Source: Pseudomonas sp. R4-35-07 (GTDB lineage Bacteria; Pseudomonadota; Gammaproteobacteria; Pseudomonadales; Pseudomonadaceae). Taken from it: DNA of 64,000 nt. This document shows, one piece after another, positions 38,956 through 47,954 of the stretch. Every line of letters begins with the position of its first letter. Position 1 is the stretch's first letter. The DNA lies in NCBI RefSeq assembly GCF_003852235.1, contig NZ_CP027732.1, positions 2,790,001 to 2,854,000 of the forward strand. Direction: 5' to 3'. The notes below the pieces were generated by a model. It saw only the letters and a program-made list of their open reading frames with translations. It was not told the DNA's origin and ran no database searches. Both the position numbers and the translations under genes were made by a program.

Positions 38956-39714
38956 ATGACTGATAAAGCGTTCGCCCAGGCCGATCCTGAGTGGCTGGCC
39001 CTGATCGGTGCAGCCCGCGAATGGTTGTCCGGGCCGCTTGGGCAATTTCTGCTGGATGAAGAGCGGCGCATGCTCGATGACGAGCTGGGCCGGTTCTTTG
39101 GTGGCTATCTGGTGCATTACGGCCCGTCGGCCGAAACGCCGCCGTGCGCACCGCAGGTACAACGCAATGTACGCCTGGGGGCGCCGTTGCCGGGCGTGGA
39201 AATCGTCTGCGAGGAGCAGGCCTGGCCGTTGAGCGAACACGCCGCTGATGTGGTGGTGTTGCAGCACGGCCTGGATTTTTGCCTGTCTCCCCATGGCTTG
39301 TTGCGCGAAGCCGCCAGCAGCGTGCGTCCCGGTGGCCATTTGCTGATTGTCGGCATCAACCCCTGGAGCAGTTGGGGCCTGCGTCACGCGTTTGCCCAGG
39401 ACGGCCTGCGCCAGGCGCGCTGCATCGCACCTTCACGGGTGGGCGACTGGCTGAACCTGCTGGGCTTCGCGCTGGAGAAACGCCGCTTCGGGTGCTATCG
39501 TCCGCCGCTTGCGTCCGCCAAATGGCAGGGGCGCCTCGCCGGCTGGGAACGCCGCGCAGGTGCCTGGCAACTGTCGGGTGGGGGCTTCTATTTATTAGTG
39601 GCGCGCAAGATCGCGGTCGGGCTGCGGCCGGTGCAGCAAGTGCGCCGCGAACCGCTCGCCAAGCTGGTGCCGATGCCCCTGGCCAAGGTCAACCGCGAAC
39701 AGCGCGAACCGTAA
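38956..39714 (+). CDS. SAM-dependent methyltransferase
   Basis: A 252-residue Methyltransf_11-type protein. The SAM-fold strands are visible ([57 protein letters not shown]), although the canonical GxGxG is not preserved. I chose the ATG at 38956, six bases after GGAG, over an in-frame TTG. The gene sits between gloB and rnhA as in other pseudomonads. The acceptor is unknown. Confidence 0.82.
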   Translation: MTDKAFAQADPEWLALIGAAREWLSGPLGQFLLDEERRMLDDELGRFFGGYLVHYGPSAETPPCAPQVQRNVRLGAPLPGVEIVCEEQAWPLSEHAADVVVLQHGLDFCLSPHGLLREAASSVRPGGHLLIVGINPWSSWGLRHAFAQDGLRQARCIAPSRVGDWLNLLGFALEKRRFGCYRPPLASAKWQGRLAGWERRAGAWQLSGGGFYLLVARKIAVGLRPVQQVRREPLAKLVPMPLAKVNREQREP

Positions 39715-39743
39715 AACCTCTTTTGATTCAGGCTCAATAACCG

Positions 39744-40196
39744 ATGACCGATAGCGTAGAACTCTTCACCGATGGCGCCTGCAAGGGCAACCCCGGCCCC
39801 GGCGGCTGGGGCGCATTGCTGGTGTGCAAGGGCGTGGAGAAGGAGATGTGGGGCGGCGAAGCCAACACCACCAACAACCGCATGGAGCTGATGGGCGCCA
39901 TTCGCGGCCTGGAAGAGCTCAAGCGGCGCTGCAACGTCCTGCTGGTGACCGATTCGCAATATGTGATGAAGGGCATCAACGAGTGGATGGTCAACTGGAA
40001 GAAGCGCGGCTGGAAAACGGCGTCCAAGGAACCGGTCAAGAATGCCGACCTGTGGCAATTGCTCGATGAGCAATGCAACCGGCATGACATCACCTGGAAA
40101 TGGGTGCGTGGGCATATCGGTCATCCCGGCAATGAACGGGCCGACCAACTCGCCAACAGGGGCGTGGATGAAGTGCGCGGCTACAAGCAGAGCTGA
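39744..40196 (+). CDS. rnhA: Ribonuclease HI
   Basis: A 150-residue enzyme that degrades RNA in RNA-DNA hybrids. The catalytic carboxylates are in place: [16 protein letters not shown] (Asp), NRMELMGAI (Glu), [10 protein letters not shown] (Asp) and the C-terminal [10 protein letters not shown] (Asp). Length is normal. It precedes dnaQ by 64 bases; this pairing is common in proteobacteria. Confidence 0.97.
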   Translation: MTDSVELFTDGACKGNPGPGGWGALLVCKGVEKEMWGGEANTTNNRMELMGAIRGLEELKRRCNVLLVTDSQYVMKGINEWMVNWKKRGWKTASKEPVKNADLWQLLDEQCNRHDITWKWVRGHIGHPGNERADQLANRGVDEVRGYKQS

Positions 40197-40260
40197 AGCC
40201 TGCTGACGTGTTAACATCGCGCCCTTTGACTCACCCCACACCGTTGAGAGCTGAACCCTG

Positions 40261-41007
40261 ATGGCCATCCGATCCGTTGTACTCGATACCGAAACCACCG
40301 GCATGCCGGTGACCGATGGTCACCGGATCATCGAAATCGGCTGTGTCGAACTGATGGGCCGCCGTCTGACCGGTCGTCACTTTCACGTCTACCTGCAACC
40401 GGACCGCGACAGTGACGAAGGCGCGATCGGCGTCCACGGCATCACCGACGAGTTCCTCAAGGGCAAGCCGCGCTTTGCCGAAGTGGCCGATGAGTTTTTC
40501 GAGTTCATCAACGGCGCCCAACTGATCATTCATAACGCGGCGTTCGACGTAGGCTTCATCAATAATGAATTTTCCCTGATGGGGCAGGTGGATCGAGCGG
40601 ATATTTCCCAGCACTGCTCGATCCTCGACACCTTGATGATGGCCCGCGAGCGTCACCCGGGCCAACGCAACAGCCTCGATGCCTTGTGCAAACGTTACGG
40701 CGTGGACAACTCCGGCCGTGAACTGCACGGCGCCTTGCTCGACTCCGAGATTCTGGCTGAGGTCTACCTGGCCATGACCGGTGGGCAGACCAGCCTGTCG
40801 CTGGCCGGTAATGCCTCCGATGGCAACGGTTCGGCGGAAGGCTCGGGCAATCGTCCCTCGGAGATCCGTCGCCTGCCGGCTGATCGCAGGCCTACGGCTA
40901 TCATCCGTGCCAGCGAGCAGGATCTGGCCGAGCATGCCGCACGATTGGACGCGATCGCCAAGGCAGCCGGTGCGCCAGCGTTGTGGACTCAATTGACCCA
41001 ACAATGA
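40261..41007 (+). CDS. dnaQ: DNA polymerase III epsilon subunit (3'-5' proofreading exonuclease)
   Basis: A 248-residue DEDDh exonuclease. Exo I is VLDTETTGMP at residues 6-15, Exo II is HNAAFDVGFI, and Exo III epsilon is HGALLDSEILAEVYL with the catalytic His and Asp. The C-terminal tail (about residues 180-248) is the part that binds the polymerase alpha subunit. An IS110 element begins 33 bases after the stop codon, so the original downstream region has been interrupted. Confidence 0.96.
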   Translation: MAIRSVVLDTETTGMPVTDGHRIIEIGCVELMGRRLTGRHFHVYLQPDRDSDEGAIGVHGITDEFLKGKPRFAEVADEFFEFINGAQLIIHNAAFDVGFINNEFSLMGQVDRADISQHCSILDTLMMARERHPGQRNSLDALCKRYGVDNSGRELHGALLDSEILAEVYLAMTGGQTSLSLAGNASDGNGSAEGSGNRPSEIRRLPADRRPTAIIRASEQDLAEHAARLDAIAKAAGAPALWTQLTQQ

Positions 41008-41030
41008 TCCTGGTTTGATGCAGTAAAAAA

Positions 41031-41040
41031 ATGTGGGAGG
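41031..41040. repeat. Left remnant of a REP interrupted by the insertion sequence
   Basis: ATGTGGGAGG matches the first ten bases of the REP unit found elsewhere in the window, then the match stops abruptly where the IS110 element begins. Confidence 0.75.
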
Positions 41041-41044
41041 TCCC

Positions 41045-41284
41045 ACTAAGTCTTCGACGTAGCGCTGTCGCGCATCAAACTGGTTCATCGTAAGGTTGAA
41101 GAACGCGTGCGGGGCAAAGGCCGTAGCCAACACTGGTGTGACAGCACCCGAGTGGGAGAGTGGCCTGCACGGTATCGGCGTGGAGTCATTGTCGGCACAG
41201 CAAAGCTGTGACCACGTATAAGAGAGTGAATCCGCTCGCCACCGTGTACCCCGCCCGCGTCGTTCAATCCTGCGAGGAATTGTC
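41045..41284 (+). ncRNA. Candidate bridge RNA in the IS110 left end
   Basis: IS110 elements encode a guide (bridge) RNA in the non-coding left end. Here GTGGGAG at 41151-41157 is identical to the left genomic flank at 41033-41039 (candidate target guide). ATAAGAGAG at 41217-41225 is identical to the element's right end at 42653-42661 (candidate donor guide). The second lies in a loop closed by CACG (41212-41215) and CGTG (41242-41245), just after a perfect hairpin CACAGC-AAA-GCTGTG (41195-41209). Right-side guides were not convincingly found. Confidence 0.5.
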
Positions 41285-42616
41285 ATGACGCGCAAGAACC
41301 AAAAGCGTTTTGAGGTTATCCATCCGGACTGCGCTGCGGTTGATGTGGGCGGCAGTGAGCATTTAGCCGCTGTTGATCCGACCAAATGCGATGATCCGGT
41401 TAAGCGGTTTTCAACCTTCACCGATGATTTGCATGCCATGGCCGATTGGTTTGAATCCATGGGCGTCAAGGTGGTGGCGATGGAGGCGACCGGAGTTTAT
41501 TGGATCCCGCTCTTTGAAATACTCGATAGACGGGGGTTTGAAGTCTATCTCGTGAATTCCCGTGCGACTCGGCAAATAACCGGCCGCAAGTCCGACGTAC
41601 TGGATTGTCAGTGGATCCTTCAGCTCATGACGCACGGTCTGCTGCGAGGCGCTTTTCGGCCCTCGGACGATGTGTGTTCACTGCGCTCACTGGTCCGTCA
41701 GCGTGGCAATAAGGTCCGCGACCAAGCCAAGGCCCTCAACCGGATGCAAAAGGCTTTGGTCCAGATGAACATCCAACTGGCTCAAGTCATCAGCAACATT
41801 GCCGGGGTGACAGGCATGAGTATTTTGCGGGCAATCGTTGATGGAGAACGTGACCCCGAAGTACTTGCCATGCTCAGAGACAAGCGCGTCAAAGCCGACC
41901 AGGCCACTGTCGCCCGAAGTTTGCGGGGTAACTGGCGAGCTGAGCATTTGCATGCACTGAGTCAGGAACTGGCGGCTTACGACTTCCTTGAAAAACAGAT
42001 TGGTGAATGCGACCAAGCCATCGCCTTTGCACTTGAACGGTTGCCTGTTCTTCAAGACGAGGTCGTGCTCCCAGCTAAAACGCTGCGCAACCCACACCGC
42101 TCCACTGAGCAGCAATTGACCCTGCATCGAGCGCTGAATAAGGTGATGGGGGTAGATTTAACCGCAATTCCTACTATCGGCATCGATACGGCGTTGGTTT
42201 TGGCTAGCGAATTGGGATCGGACTTGTCACGGTTTCCGACCTCACAGCACTTCTGTTCCTGGCTGGGCCTCGCGCCGCCAACGCGAATTTCGGGAGGAAA
42301 ACCCTTGCCCGGGAAATCTCTAAAAGTGATTAACCGAGCTGCACAGGCTTTAAAGCAAGCCGCTTCTATCGCACGCAATGATAAAAGCTTTATCGGAGCA
42401 AGCCATCGGGCGCGCCTAACCCGAATGGATACTTGCTGCGCAATCAAGGCGACAGCGCATCAACTGGCCCGGCTGATTTACGCGATGCTGACTAAAGGTC
42501 AACCGTACGTTGAAAAAGGAATCGAGGAGTTTGAAGAAAAAAGCCGCGACCGGCAGATGCGCGCCTTGGAGCGCAAGGCGCGTAAGTTAGGAATGCAGCT
42601 GGTTAAAGCGGCTTGA
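41285..42616 (+). CDS. IS110-family transposase
   Basis: A 443-residue DEDD recombinase. The N-terminal RuvC-like domain shows Asp20 (AAVDVGGSEH), Glu67 (VVAMEATGVYW), Asp104 and Asp107 (RKSDVLDCQW). The C-terminal Tnp20 domain (about 285-375) contains IPTIGIDTALVLASELG and FCSWLGLAPPTRISGGK, with the serine-bearing region used for catalysis in this family. A coiled region lies between. The start follows GAGGAATTGTC. The gene appears intact. Codon use is somewhat less GC-biased than that of the neighbours, consistent with acquisition. Confidence 0.95.
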   Translation: MTRKNQKRFEVIHPDCAAVDVGGSEHLAAVDPTKCDDPVKRFSTFTDDLHAMADWFESMGVKVVAMEATGVYWIPLFEILDRRGFEVYLVNSRATRQITGRKSDVLDCQWILQLMTHGLLRGAFRPSDDVCSLRSLVRQRGNKVRDQAKALNRMQKALVQMNIQLAQVISNIAGVTGMSILRAIVDGERDPEVLAMLRDKRVKADQATVARSLRGNWRAEHLHALSQELAAYDFLEKQIGECDQAIAFALERLPVLQDEVVLPAKTLRNPHRSTEQQLTLHRALNKVMGVDLTAIPTIGIDTALVLASELGSDLSRFPTSQHFCSWLGLAPPTRISGGKPLPGKSLKVINRAAQALKQAASIARNDKSFIGASHRARLTRMDTCCAIKATAHQLARLIYAMLTKGQPYVEKGIEEFEEKSRDRQMRALERKARKLGMQLVKAA

Positions 42617-42661
42617 AATTAAGAGCAAAAACAATGAGTTATTTTTTGTTTGATAAGAGAG

Positions 42662-42681
42662 GGCTTGCCCACTCCCACAGG
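42662..42681. repeat. Right remnant of the interrupted REP
   Basis: GGCTTGCCCACTCCCACAGG continues the REP pattern broken at 41040. Joined, the two remnants give GTGGGAG-GGCTTGCCC-ACTCCCAC, a short palindromic REP-like hairpin. Confidence 0.65.
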
Positions 42682-42699
42682 GTGCTCATGACATGGGCG

Positions 42700-44334
42700 T
42701 CAGACTTTGAACTGGCGCAAGAGCCCGTCAAGCTGCTCACTCAAGCCGCGCAGTTGCGCGCTCGCCACGCTCGACTGTTCAGCCGCCAGCGCGGTGCTGT
42801 GGGATAAGCCGGCCGCCTGGGTGACGTTCTGGTTGATGTCTTCCACCACATGGGCCTGTTGCAGGGTGGCACTGGCAATCGAGGCGTTCAGGCCGTTGAG
42901 ATTATGCAGCGCCTGGCCGATGGCACTGAGGCTTGCACCGGCCAGGCCGGCTTGTTCGATGGTCAGTTGCGAGGCGCTGTGGCTGTCGCTGATGACCTTG
43001 ACCGCCGCTTCCGAATGGCCCTGCAACCGCTCGATCATCGCCTGGATCTCAGCCGTGGATTTCTGCGTGCGCTGGGCCAGCAACCGTACCTCATCGGCCA
43101 CCACGGCAAACCCACGACCCTGCTCGCCGGCGCGTGCGGCCTCGATGGCGGCATTGAGGGCGAGCAAATTGGTTTGGTCGGCAATTGAACGAATCACTTC
43201 CAGCACGCCGCCGATCTGCGTGCTCTCGCTGGACAGGGTGCGGATAACCTCCACGGCCTGGCTGATGGTGCTGGAGAGCTGGTCGATCTGCTGCAAACTG
43301 CCGTCGATGTTGACCTGGCCTTGTTGCGCCTGGGCCTGGGCGTCGCGCATTTCGCTGGCGGCGTGCTCGGCGTTCTTGGCCACGTCCTGCACGCCGTAGG
43401 TGACTTCATTTATCGCGGTGGCCACCAGTTCCATCTGTTGCGACTGCTGCTGGCTGCGGTCGTGGGCCTGGCTGGCGTTGTGGCCCAACTCGGTGGACGA
43501 CTCGCCCAGGGCGTTGGCGCACACCTGCAATTGGCCGACCACCTGGCGCAATTTGGCGGTGAAGGTATTGAAGTGCTGGGACAGTTGGGTGACCTCGTCG
43601 CGTCCGTGGGTATCGAGGCTGCGGGTCAGGTCGCTTTCACCGCTGGCGATGTTGCCCATGGCATTCACCGCCGCCTGCAACGGTTGCAGGATGCTGCGCG
43701 CGATCAACAGCACCAGCAGGGCCATGATCAGCGCGATGCCCAGGCCGATGGCCGAGGCTTTCCACACCTGGACGGTGAACTCGGCCTGCACGTCGTCCAC
43801 GTAGACGCCCGAGCCGATAATCCAGCCCCAGGGTGCGAACAACTGGATGTAGGAGGTTTTCTGCACCGGCGCATCGGCCCCCGGTTTCGGCCAGCGGTAA
43901 TTGACAATGCCGGCGCCCTTGGCCTTGGCCAGGCTTACGAACTCGTTGAACACCGCAAACCCGTCCGGATCGCGGATCGCCGAGAGGTTCTGGCCGTCCA
44001 GCTTGGGATTGGCCGCGTGCATGATCATCACGGGGGTGAGGTCGTTGATCCAGAAGTAATCGTCGTGGTCGTAACGCAGGCCGCGCACAGCGCTCAGGGC
44101 TTGCTGCTGCGCCGCTTCGCGGGTGAGTGCCCCGGTTTTTTCCAGGTTCTGGTAGTAGCCCAACACGCCGCTAGCGGTTTGCACCACATGCTGGGTCTGT
44201 TGACGTTTGGCCTGGTAGAGGTCGTCATGGATCTGTTTGAGCATCAACGCGCCCAAGGTCAGCAGCATCAGCACGGCGACTACCAGGATCAGCCAGAGAC
44301 GTCGGCTGATCGACATATTGCGCAAACTGTTCAT
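42700..44334 (-). CDS. Methyl-accepting chemotaxis protein with single-Cache sensor
   Basis: A 544-residue chemoreceptor. TM1 is at about residues 12-32. A periplasmic sCache_2 domain (about 35-185) has [20 protein letters not shown] and [15 protein letters not shown], typical of small organic-acid sensors. TM2 is about 190-212, followed by HAMP. The signalling domain carries [31 protein letters not shown]. The start at 44334 follows CAGGACG; a second in-frame ATG lies seven codons on. The transducer role is certain; the ligand is unknown. Confidence 0.93.
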   Translation of the reverse strand: MNSLRNMSISRRLWLILVVAVLMLLTLGALMLKQIHDDLYQAKRQQTQHVVQTASGVLGYYQNLEKTGALTREAAQQQALSAVRGLRYDHDDYFWINDLTPVMIMHAANPKLDGQNLSAIRDPDGFAVFNEFVSLAKAKGAGIVNYRWPKPGADAPVQKTSYIQLFAPWGWIIGSGVYVDDVQAEFTVQVWKASAIGLGIALIMALLVLLIARSILQPLQAAVNAMGNIASGESDLTRSLDTHGRDEVTQLSQHFNTFTAKLRQVVGQLQVCANALGESSTELGHNASQAHDRSQQQSQQMELVATAINEVTYGVQDVAKNAEHAASEMRDAQAQAQQGQVNIDGSLQQIDQLSSTISQAVEVIRTLSSESTQIGGVLEVIRSIADQTNLLALNAAIEAARAGEQGRGFAVVADEVRLLAQRTQKSTAEIQAMIERLQGHSEAAVKVISDSHSASQLTIEQAGLAGASLSAIGQALHNLNGLNASIASATLQQAHVVEDINQNVTQAAGLSHSTALAAEQSSVASAQLRGLSEQLDGLLRQFKV

Positions 44335-44560
44335 CGTCCTGTCACTCCGTGCCTTTTATAATTGTGGGTGTTGCATCGACTTTTTCGGCTTGTCTGATAG
44401 GCTTTCGGCCCGTAATCGAAAAACCTGAGTACTGCCTGATTTTTCACGGAATTTTTGCAGTCCGGCATTGAGAATCGATGCCGGGCGCTGCAGCGCGCTC
44501 GTTGTCAGTGAACTTAAAAAACATAAGAGGCATGCCAGGCGCGTGACCTTTGGAGAAAGC

Positions 44561-45391
44561 ATGGATTTTTGGACTGCCATACAGGCATTGATTCTTGGCG
44601 TGGTCGAGGGGCTGACGGAGTTCCTGCCGATCTCCAGCACCGGCCACCAGATCATCGTCGCCGACCTGATCAACTTCGGCGGCGAGCGTTTCGAGGCATT
44701 CAATATCATTATCCAGCTGGGCGCGATCCTGGCCGTGGTCTGGGAATTTCGCCGCAAGATCCTCGACGTGGTCATCGGCTTGCCCACTCAGCGCAACGCC
44801 CAGCGCTTCACCGTGAACCTGATCATTGCCGTGTTGCCGGCGGTGGTGCTGGGGGTGATTTTCGCTGACCTGATCAAGCATTACCTGTTCAACCCGATCA
44901 CTGTGGCCACGGCCCTGGTGGTGGGCGGCGTGGTCATGTTGTGGGCTGAACGTCGCCAACATGCCGTTCATGCCGAAACCGTGGGCGACATCACCTGGAA
45001 AGACGCGCTCAAGGTCGGCGTCGCCCAGTGCCTGGCGATGATTCCAGGCACTTCGCGCTCCGGTGCGACGATTATCGGCGGCCTGCTGTTCGGCCTGTCG
45101 CGCAAGACCGCCACCGAGTTTTCATTCTTCCTGGCCATGCCGACCATGGTCGGTGCAGCGCTGTACTCGGGCTACAAATACCGCGACCTGTTCCAGCCGG
45201 CGGACCTGCCGGTGTTCGCCATCGGCTTTGTCACCTCGTTCATCTTCGCGATGATCGCGGTCAAGGGCCTGCTCAAATTTATTGCCAACCACAGCTACGC
45301 GGCCTTTGCCTGGTACCGGATCGCGTTCGGCCTGGTGATCCTGGCGACCTGGCAATTCGGCTGGATCGACTGGACCGCCGTCAAGCCATGA
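44561..45391 (+). CDS. uppP: Undecaprenyl-diphosphatase (UppP/BacA)
   Basis: A 276-residue inner-membrane enzyme with about eight spans that recycles undecaprenyl pyrophosphate for cell-wall synthesis. Both active-site motifs are present: [16 protein letters not shown] near residue 20 and [13 protein letters not shown] near residue 160. The start follows TGGAGAAAGC. Its stop codon overlaps the next start by 4 bases (ATGA). Confidence 0.96.
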   Translation: MDFWTAIQALILGVVEGLTEFLPISSTGHQIIVADLINFGGERFEAFNIIIQLGAILAVVWEFRRKILDVVIGLPTQRNAQRFTVNLIIAVLPAVVLGVIFADLIKHYLFNPITVATALVVGGVVMLWAERRQHAVHAETVGDITWKDALKVGVAQCLAMIPGTSRSGATIIGGLLFGLSRKTATEFSFFLAMPTMVGAALYSGYKYRDLFQPADLPVFAIGFVTSFIFAMIAVKGLLKFIANHSYAAFAWYRIAFGLVILATWQFGWIDWTAVKP

Positions 45392-45771
45392 GCATTCAGC
45401 ATCCGCGCCTGAAGGCGTTGGTCCTGCTAGTGCTGTGCGCCGCTCCGTTGCTGGGTGCGGCGCTATTGTGGCAGCGCGGCGAAACGGTCATGCCGTTGGC
45501 CGCCTACGGGGTAGTCAGCGTGGTGGCGTTCTTTCTGTACTGGAGTGACAAGCGCAAGGCCCAGACCGAGGGCCGGCGCATCCCGGAAAACATCCTGCAC
45601 GCCGTCGAGTTGGCGGGCGGTTGGCCGGGGGCGTTGATCGCCCAGCAGGTGTTCCGGCACAAGACGCGCAAGGTGTCTTACCAGGTGCTGTTCTGGGTGA
45701 TCGTGCTGCTGCACCAGGTGTTCTGGCTGGACCAGCTGTTTCTCGGCGGCACGCTGCTGTCGGTTCTATAG
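45388..45771 (+). CDS. DUF1294 membrane protein
   Basis: A 127-residue membrane protein with four predicted spans. The DUF1294 signature is clear: [34 protein letters not shown] and [14 protein letters not shown]. It is translationally coupled to uppP through an ATGA overlap. Its 3' end overlaps the convergent YjbR-type gene by 6 bases. Function unknown. Confidence 0.9.
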   Translation: MSIQHPRLKALVLLVLCAAPLLGAALLWQRGETVMPLAAYGVVSVVAFFLYWSDKRKAQTEGRRIPENILHAVELAGGWPGALIAQQVFRHKTRKVSYQVLFWVIVLLHQVFWLDQLFLGGTLLSVL

Positions 45772-46116
45772 CAACAACCCCACCTGCGTGCGCTTGGGCA
45801 GCTTGCTCACCACCAATTGGTGGGAGCGCTGCAACAAGCCACGCAGTTCCTCGGGCGCCAGCGGGTAGGGCGTGTTCATGATGATCCATTGCGCGCGTGC
45901 CAGGTACGGCGCCGGGTGGATGCCTGGGCGGTCGACGTGGCCGAGGAACAGTTCCTTGTCGACCTTGAACGCCAGCGAGTCGCCGCGCAGGTTCTGCAGC
46001 GCGAACATCTTGTTGCCGGCAATCGAGAATACCCGTACGCCGCCCCATTTGTAGTCCTCGCGTGCGCCCGGCAGGCTCATGCAGAATTGCGCGACTTGCG
46101 CTTCGGTCATGCTCAT
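45766..46116 (-). CDS. MmcQ/YjbR-family protein
   Basis: A 116-residue protein of the YjbR fold. It opens with FCMSLPGAREDYKWGGVRVFSIAGNKMFAL and continues LAFKVDKELF and PYLARAQWIIM, all characteristic of the family. Its start overlaps the stop of the LysR gene by 4 bases (ATGA), so the two are coupled. The family is proposed to bind DNA by its double-wing fold, but the role is unproven. Confidence 0.88.
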   Translation of the reverse strand: MSMTEAQVAQFCMSLPGAREDYKWGGVRVFSIAGNKMFALQNLRGDSLAFKVDKELFLGHVDRPGIHPAPYLARAQWIIMNTPYPLAPEELRGLLQRSHQLVVSKLPKRTQVGLLL

Positions 46117-47021
46117 AGCAGGCGATCTCCACAGCCTTTGAAACCTTCTTCCAGGTAGTCGATCCAGGCGCGAATGGCCGGCAGCACGCCGCGCCGGTGC
46201 GGATACACGGCCTGCAGCCAGCCGCCGGGCAACGACCATTGCGGCAGCAGCTGCACCAGTCGGCCGCTGGCCAGTTCCTCTTCGCAATACATCATCGGCA
46301 GCACCGTGAAGCCCACGCCCATGAGCGCGCTGGTCTTGCGTACGATAAAGTCTTCGATGCCCAGGCGCGCCTCCATGACCAGCTCGTGAGCGTTGCCCTG
46401 CGGGTCGATGATGCGCTGGTGCACCATGCGGTCCGCCTCGAGTGCGCCCATTATCGGTAATTGCCTGAGGTCGTCCAGGCTGTCGACCTGTCGATCACGC
46501 AGCAGTGCCGGGCTGGCCACCAGCACGGTCTGCGCCTGGCGCAGGCGTTTGGTGACCAGCAACGGGTCTTCGTCGCCCAGTTCGCGCACGCGCAAGGCTA
46601 CGTCGATCCCTTCGCCCACCAGGTCGACGCGGCGGTTGACCAGGGTCATGTCCAGTTGCACCAGGGGGTGGGCGGCGAGAAAGCCGGCCACCAGTTCCGG
46701 CAGGATCTGTTGGGCCAGGCCGACCGGGCAAGTGACCCGCAGACGCCCACGGGGCTCGGTGGACATGCTGGCCACGGCCTCATCGGCCATCTCTGCTTCC
46801 AGCAACATCGCCTGGCAGTGGCGCAGGTAGCGCTCGCCGACGGCGGTCAGGGTCAGTTGCCGGGTGGTGCGTTGCAGCAGGCGCGCGCCCAGGCGTTCCT
46901 CCAGCTCGGCAATGCGCCGCGACAGGCGCGATTTGGGAATCCCCAGCAGCCGGCCGGCGGCGGCGAAACCGCCGGCTTCGACGACTTTGGCGAAATAGTA
47001 GAGGTCGTTGAGGTCTTGCAT
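46113..47021 (-). CDS. LysR-family transcriptional regulator
   Basis: A 302-residue regulator. The N-terminal winged HTH (residues 1-60) has FAKVVEAGGFAAAGRLLGIPKSRLSRRIAELE. The C-terminal effector domain is about 90-295, with RLRVTCPVGLAQQILPELV. It is divergent from azoR across 127 bases, a common pairing in pseudomonads. A perfect palindrome sits 10 bases upstream of its start, so it likely regulates itself and azoR. It is coupled to the YjbR-type gene downstream. Confidence 0.94.
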   Translation of the reverse strand: MQDLNDLYYFAKVVEAGGFAAAGRLLGIPKSRLSRRIAELEERLGARLLQRTTRQLTLTAVGERYLRHCQAMLLEAEMADEAVASMSTEPRGRLRVTCPVGLAQQILPELVAGFLAAHPLVQLDMTLVNRRVDLVGEGIDVALRVRELGDEDPLLVTKRLRQAQTVLVASPALLRDRQVDSLDDLRQLPIMGALEADRMVHQRIIDPQGNAHELVMEARLGIEDFIVRKTSALMGVGFTVLPMMYCEEELASGRLVQLLPQWSLPGGWLQAVYPHRRGVLPAIRAWIDYLEEGFKGCGDRLL

Positions 47022-47030
47022 GGTCAGCCT

Positions 47031-47052
47031 ATTGTCCTGTCAGTGGGACAAT
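47031..47052. promoter_or_regulatory. Palindromic operator in the lysR-azoR intergenic region
   Basis: ATTGTCC (47031-47037) and GGACAAT (47046-47052) form a perfect inverted repeat around an 8-base centre, within the T-N11-A architecture bound by LysR-type regulators. It lies just upstream of the lysR start, between the divergent genes. Confidence 0.65.
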
Positions 47053-47148
47053 CTATCGCATTCCAGATGGCTTATCGACTATTGGTTGGATGCGTAGCAT
47101 CAACACCATCTGATCGCCCCCTGCCGATCCCACCCTCGGAGATCCACC

Positions 47149-47760
47149 ATGAAACTGTTGCATATCGATTCCAGCATCCTCGGCGACAACTCCGCTTCCC
47201 GTCAGCTCAGCGCCGGCGTGGTCAAGGCATGGCAGGCCGCCGAGCCGGGCGTGGAAGTGACTTACCGTGACCTCGCCAGTGAAGGCATCAACCACTTCTC
47301 CGGCGCCACCCTGGGGGCATTGGGCACCGCTGCCGAACTGCGCGATGCTGCGCAAAAGCATGAAGCCGAACTGAGCGCATCGTCGCTGGCTGAATTCCTC
47401 GCCGCCGATGCCGTGGTGGTGGGCGCACCGATGTACAACTTCACTATCCCGACCCAGCTCAAAGCCTGGATCGACCGCATCGCGGTCGCCGGCCAGACCT
47501 TCCGCTACACCGAGGCTGGCCCTGAAGGCCTGTGCGGCAACAAGAAAGTCATCATCGTCTCCACCGCCGGCGGCCTGCATGCCGGCCAGGCGTCCGGTGC
47601 CGCCCATGAAGGCTACTTGACGTTGCTGTTCGGCTTTCTCGGCATCACTGATATCGAAATCGTACGTGCTGAAGGCCTGGCCTACGGCGACGAAGTGCGC
47701 AGCAAAGCCTTGAGCGACGCCAACGTGCTGATCAGCGAGCACTTGTTCGCCGCTGCGTAA
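47149..47760 (+). CDS. azoR: FMN-dependent NADH-azoreductase
   Basis: A 203-residue flavodoxin-fold quinone/azo-dye reductase. It opens [20 protein letters not shown], the FMN phosphate loop, and has [18 protein letters not shown] and STAGGLH around the flavin. The start follows GGAGATCCACC. Control by the divergent LysR regulator is likely. Confidence 0.95.
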   Translation: MKLLHIDSSILGDNSASRQLSAGVVKAWQAAEPGVEVTYRDLASEGINHFSGATLGALGTAAELRDAAQKHEAELSASSLAEFLAADAVVVGAPMYNFTIPTQLKAWIDRIAVAGQTFRYTEAGPEGLCGNKKVIIVSTAGGLHAGQASGAAHEGYLTLLFGFLGITDIEIVRAEGLAYGDEVRSKALSDANVLISEHLFAAA

Positions 47761-47783
47761 GGCTTGTGTAAATGTTCGTCGCC

Positions 47784-47806
47784 CCCGGTTTCAATCTGAA
47801 GCCGGG
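47784..47806 (+). terminator. Hairpin after azoR, possible terminator
   Basis: CCCGGTTTC (47784-47792) and GAAGCCGGG (47798-47806) pair as a 9-bp stem with one G-T wobble and a 5-base loop, 23 bases after the azoR stop. No T-run follows, so termination by it is uncertain. Confidence 0.4.
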
Positions 47807-47954
47807 AGTCTAAACTCTGTATTCTGTTCGCCCCTGAGCGCGAGCGGAGTATGGAGTTTTTGCATTTATGGCCCAGGTTATGCACGCTTGGGTTCACTAC
47901 CCCGGAATTTTCATACGGCATGCCGGTTCTCACGCAGCAAAGGTGGACATCCCC

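Larger units (their letters stand above)
41040..42661 (+). mobile_element. IS110-family insertion sequence inserted in a REP
   Basis: About 1.62 kb, bounded by the broken REP (ATGTGGGAGG on the left, GGCTTGCCC-ACTCCCAC on the right). It consists of a 245-base non-coding left end, one transposase gene and a right end of about 45 bases. No terminal inverted repeats or target duplication were seen, as expected for IS110. The exact edge cannot be fixed within about 2 bases, because flank and element share GAGG. IS110-family elements that target REP sequences are known in Pseudomonas and in E. coli (IS621). Confidence 0.8.

Noticed and set aside
41111..41117. GGGCAAA as a right-target guide pairing with TTGCCC of the REP
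   Set aside because: It lies on the 5' side of the candidate left-target guide, opposite to the order known for IS110 bridge RNAs.
42613..42807. 64-residue plus-strand ORF after the transposase
   Set aside because: Crosses the IS right end and runs antisense into the chemoreceptor gene; no coding evidence.
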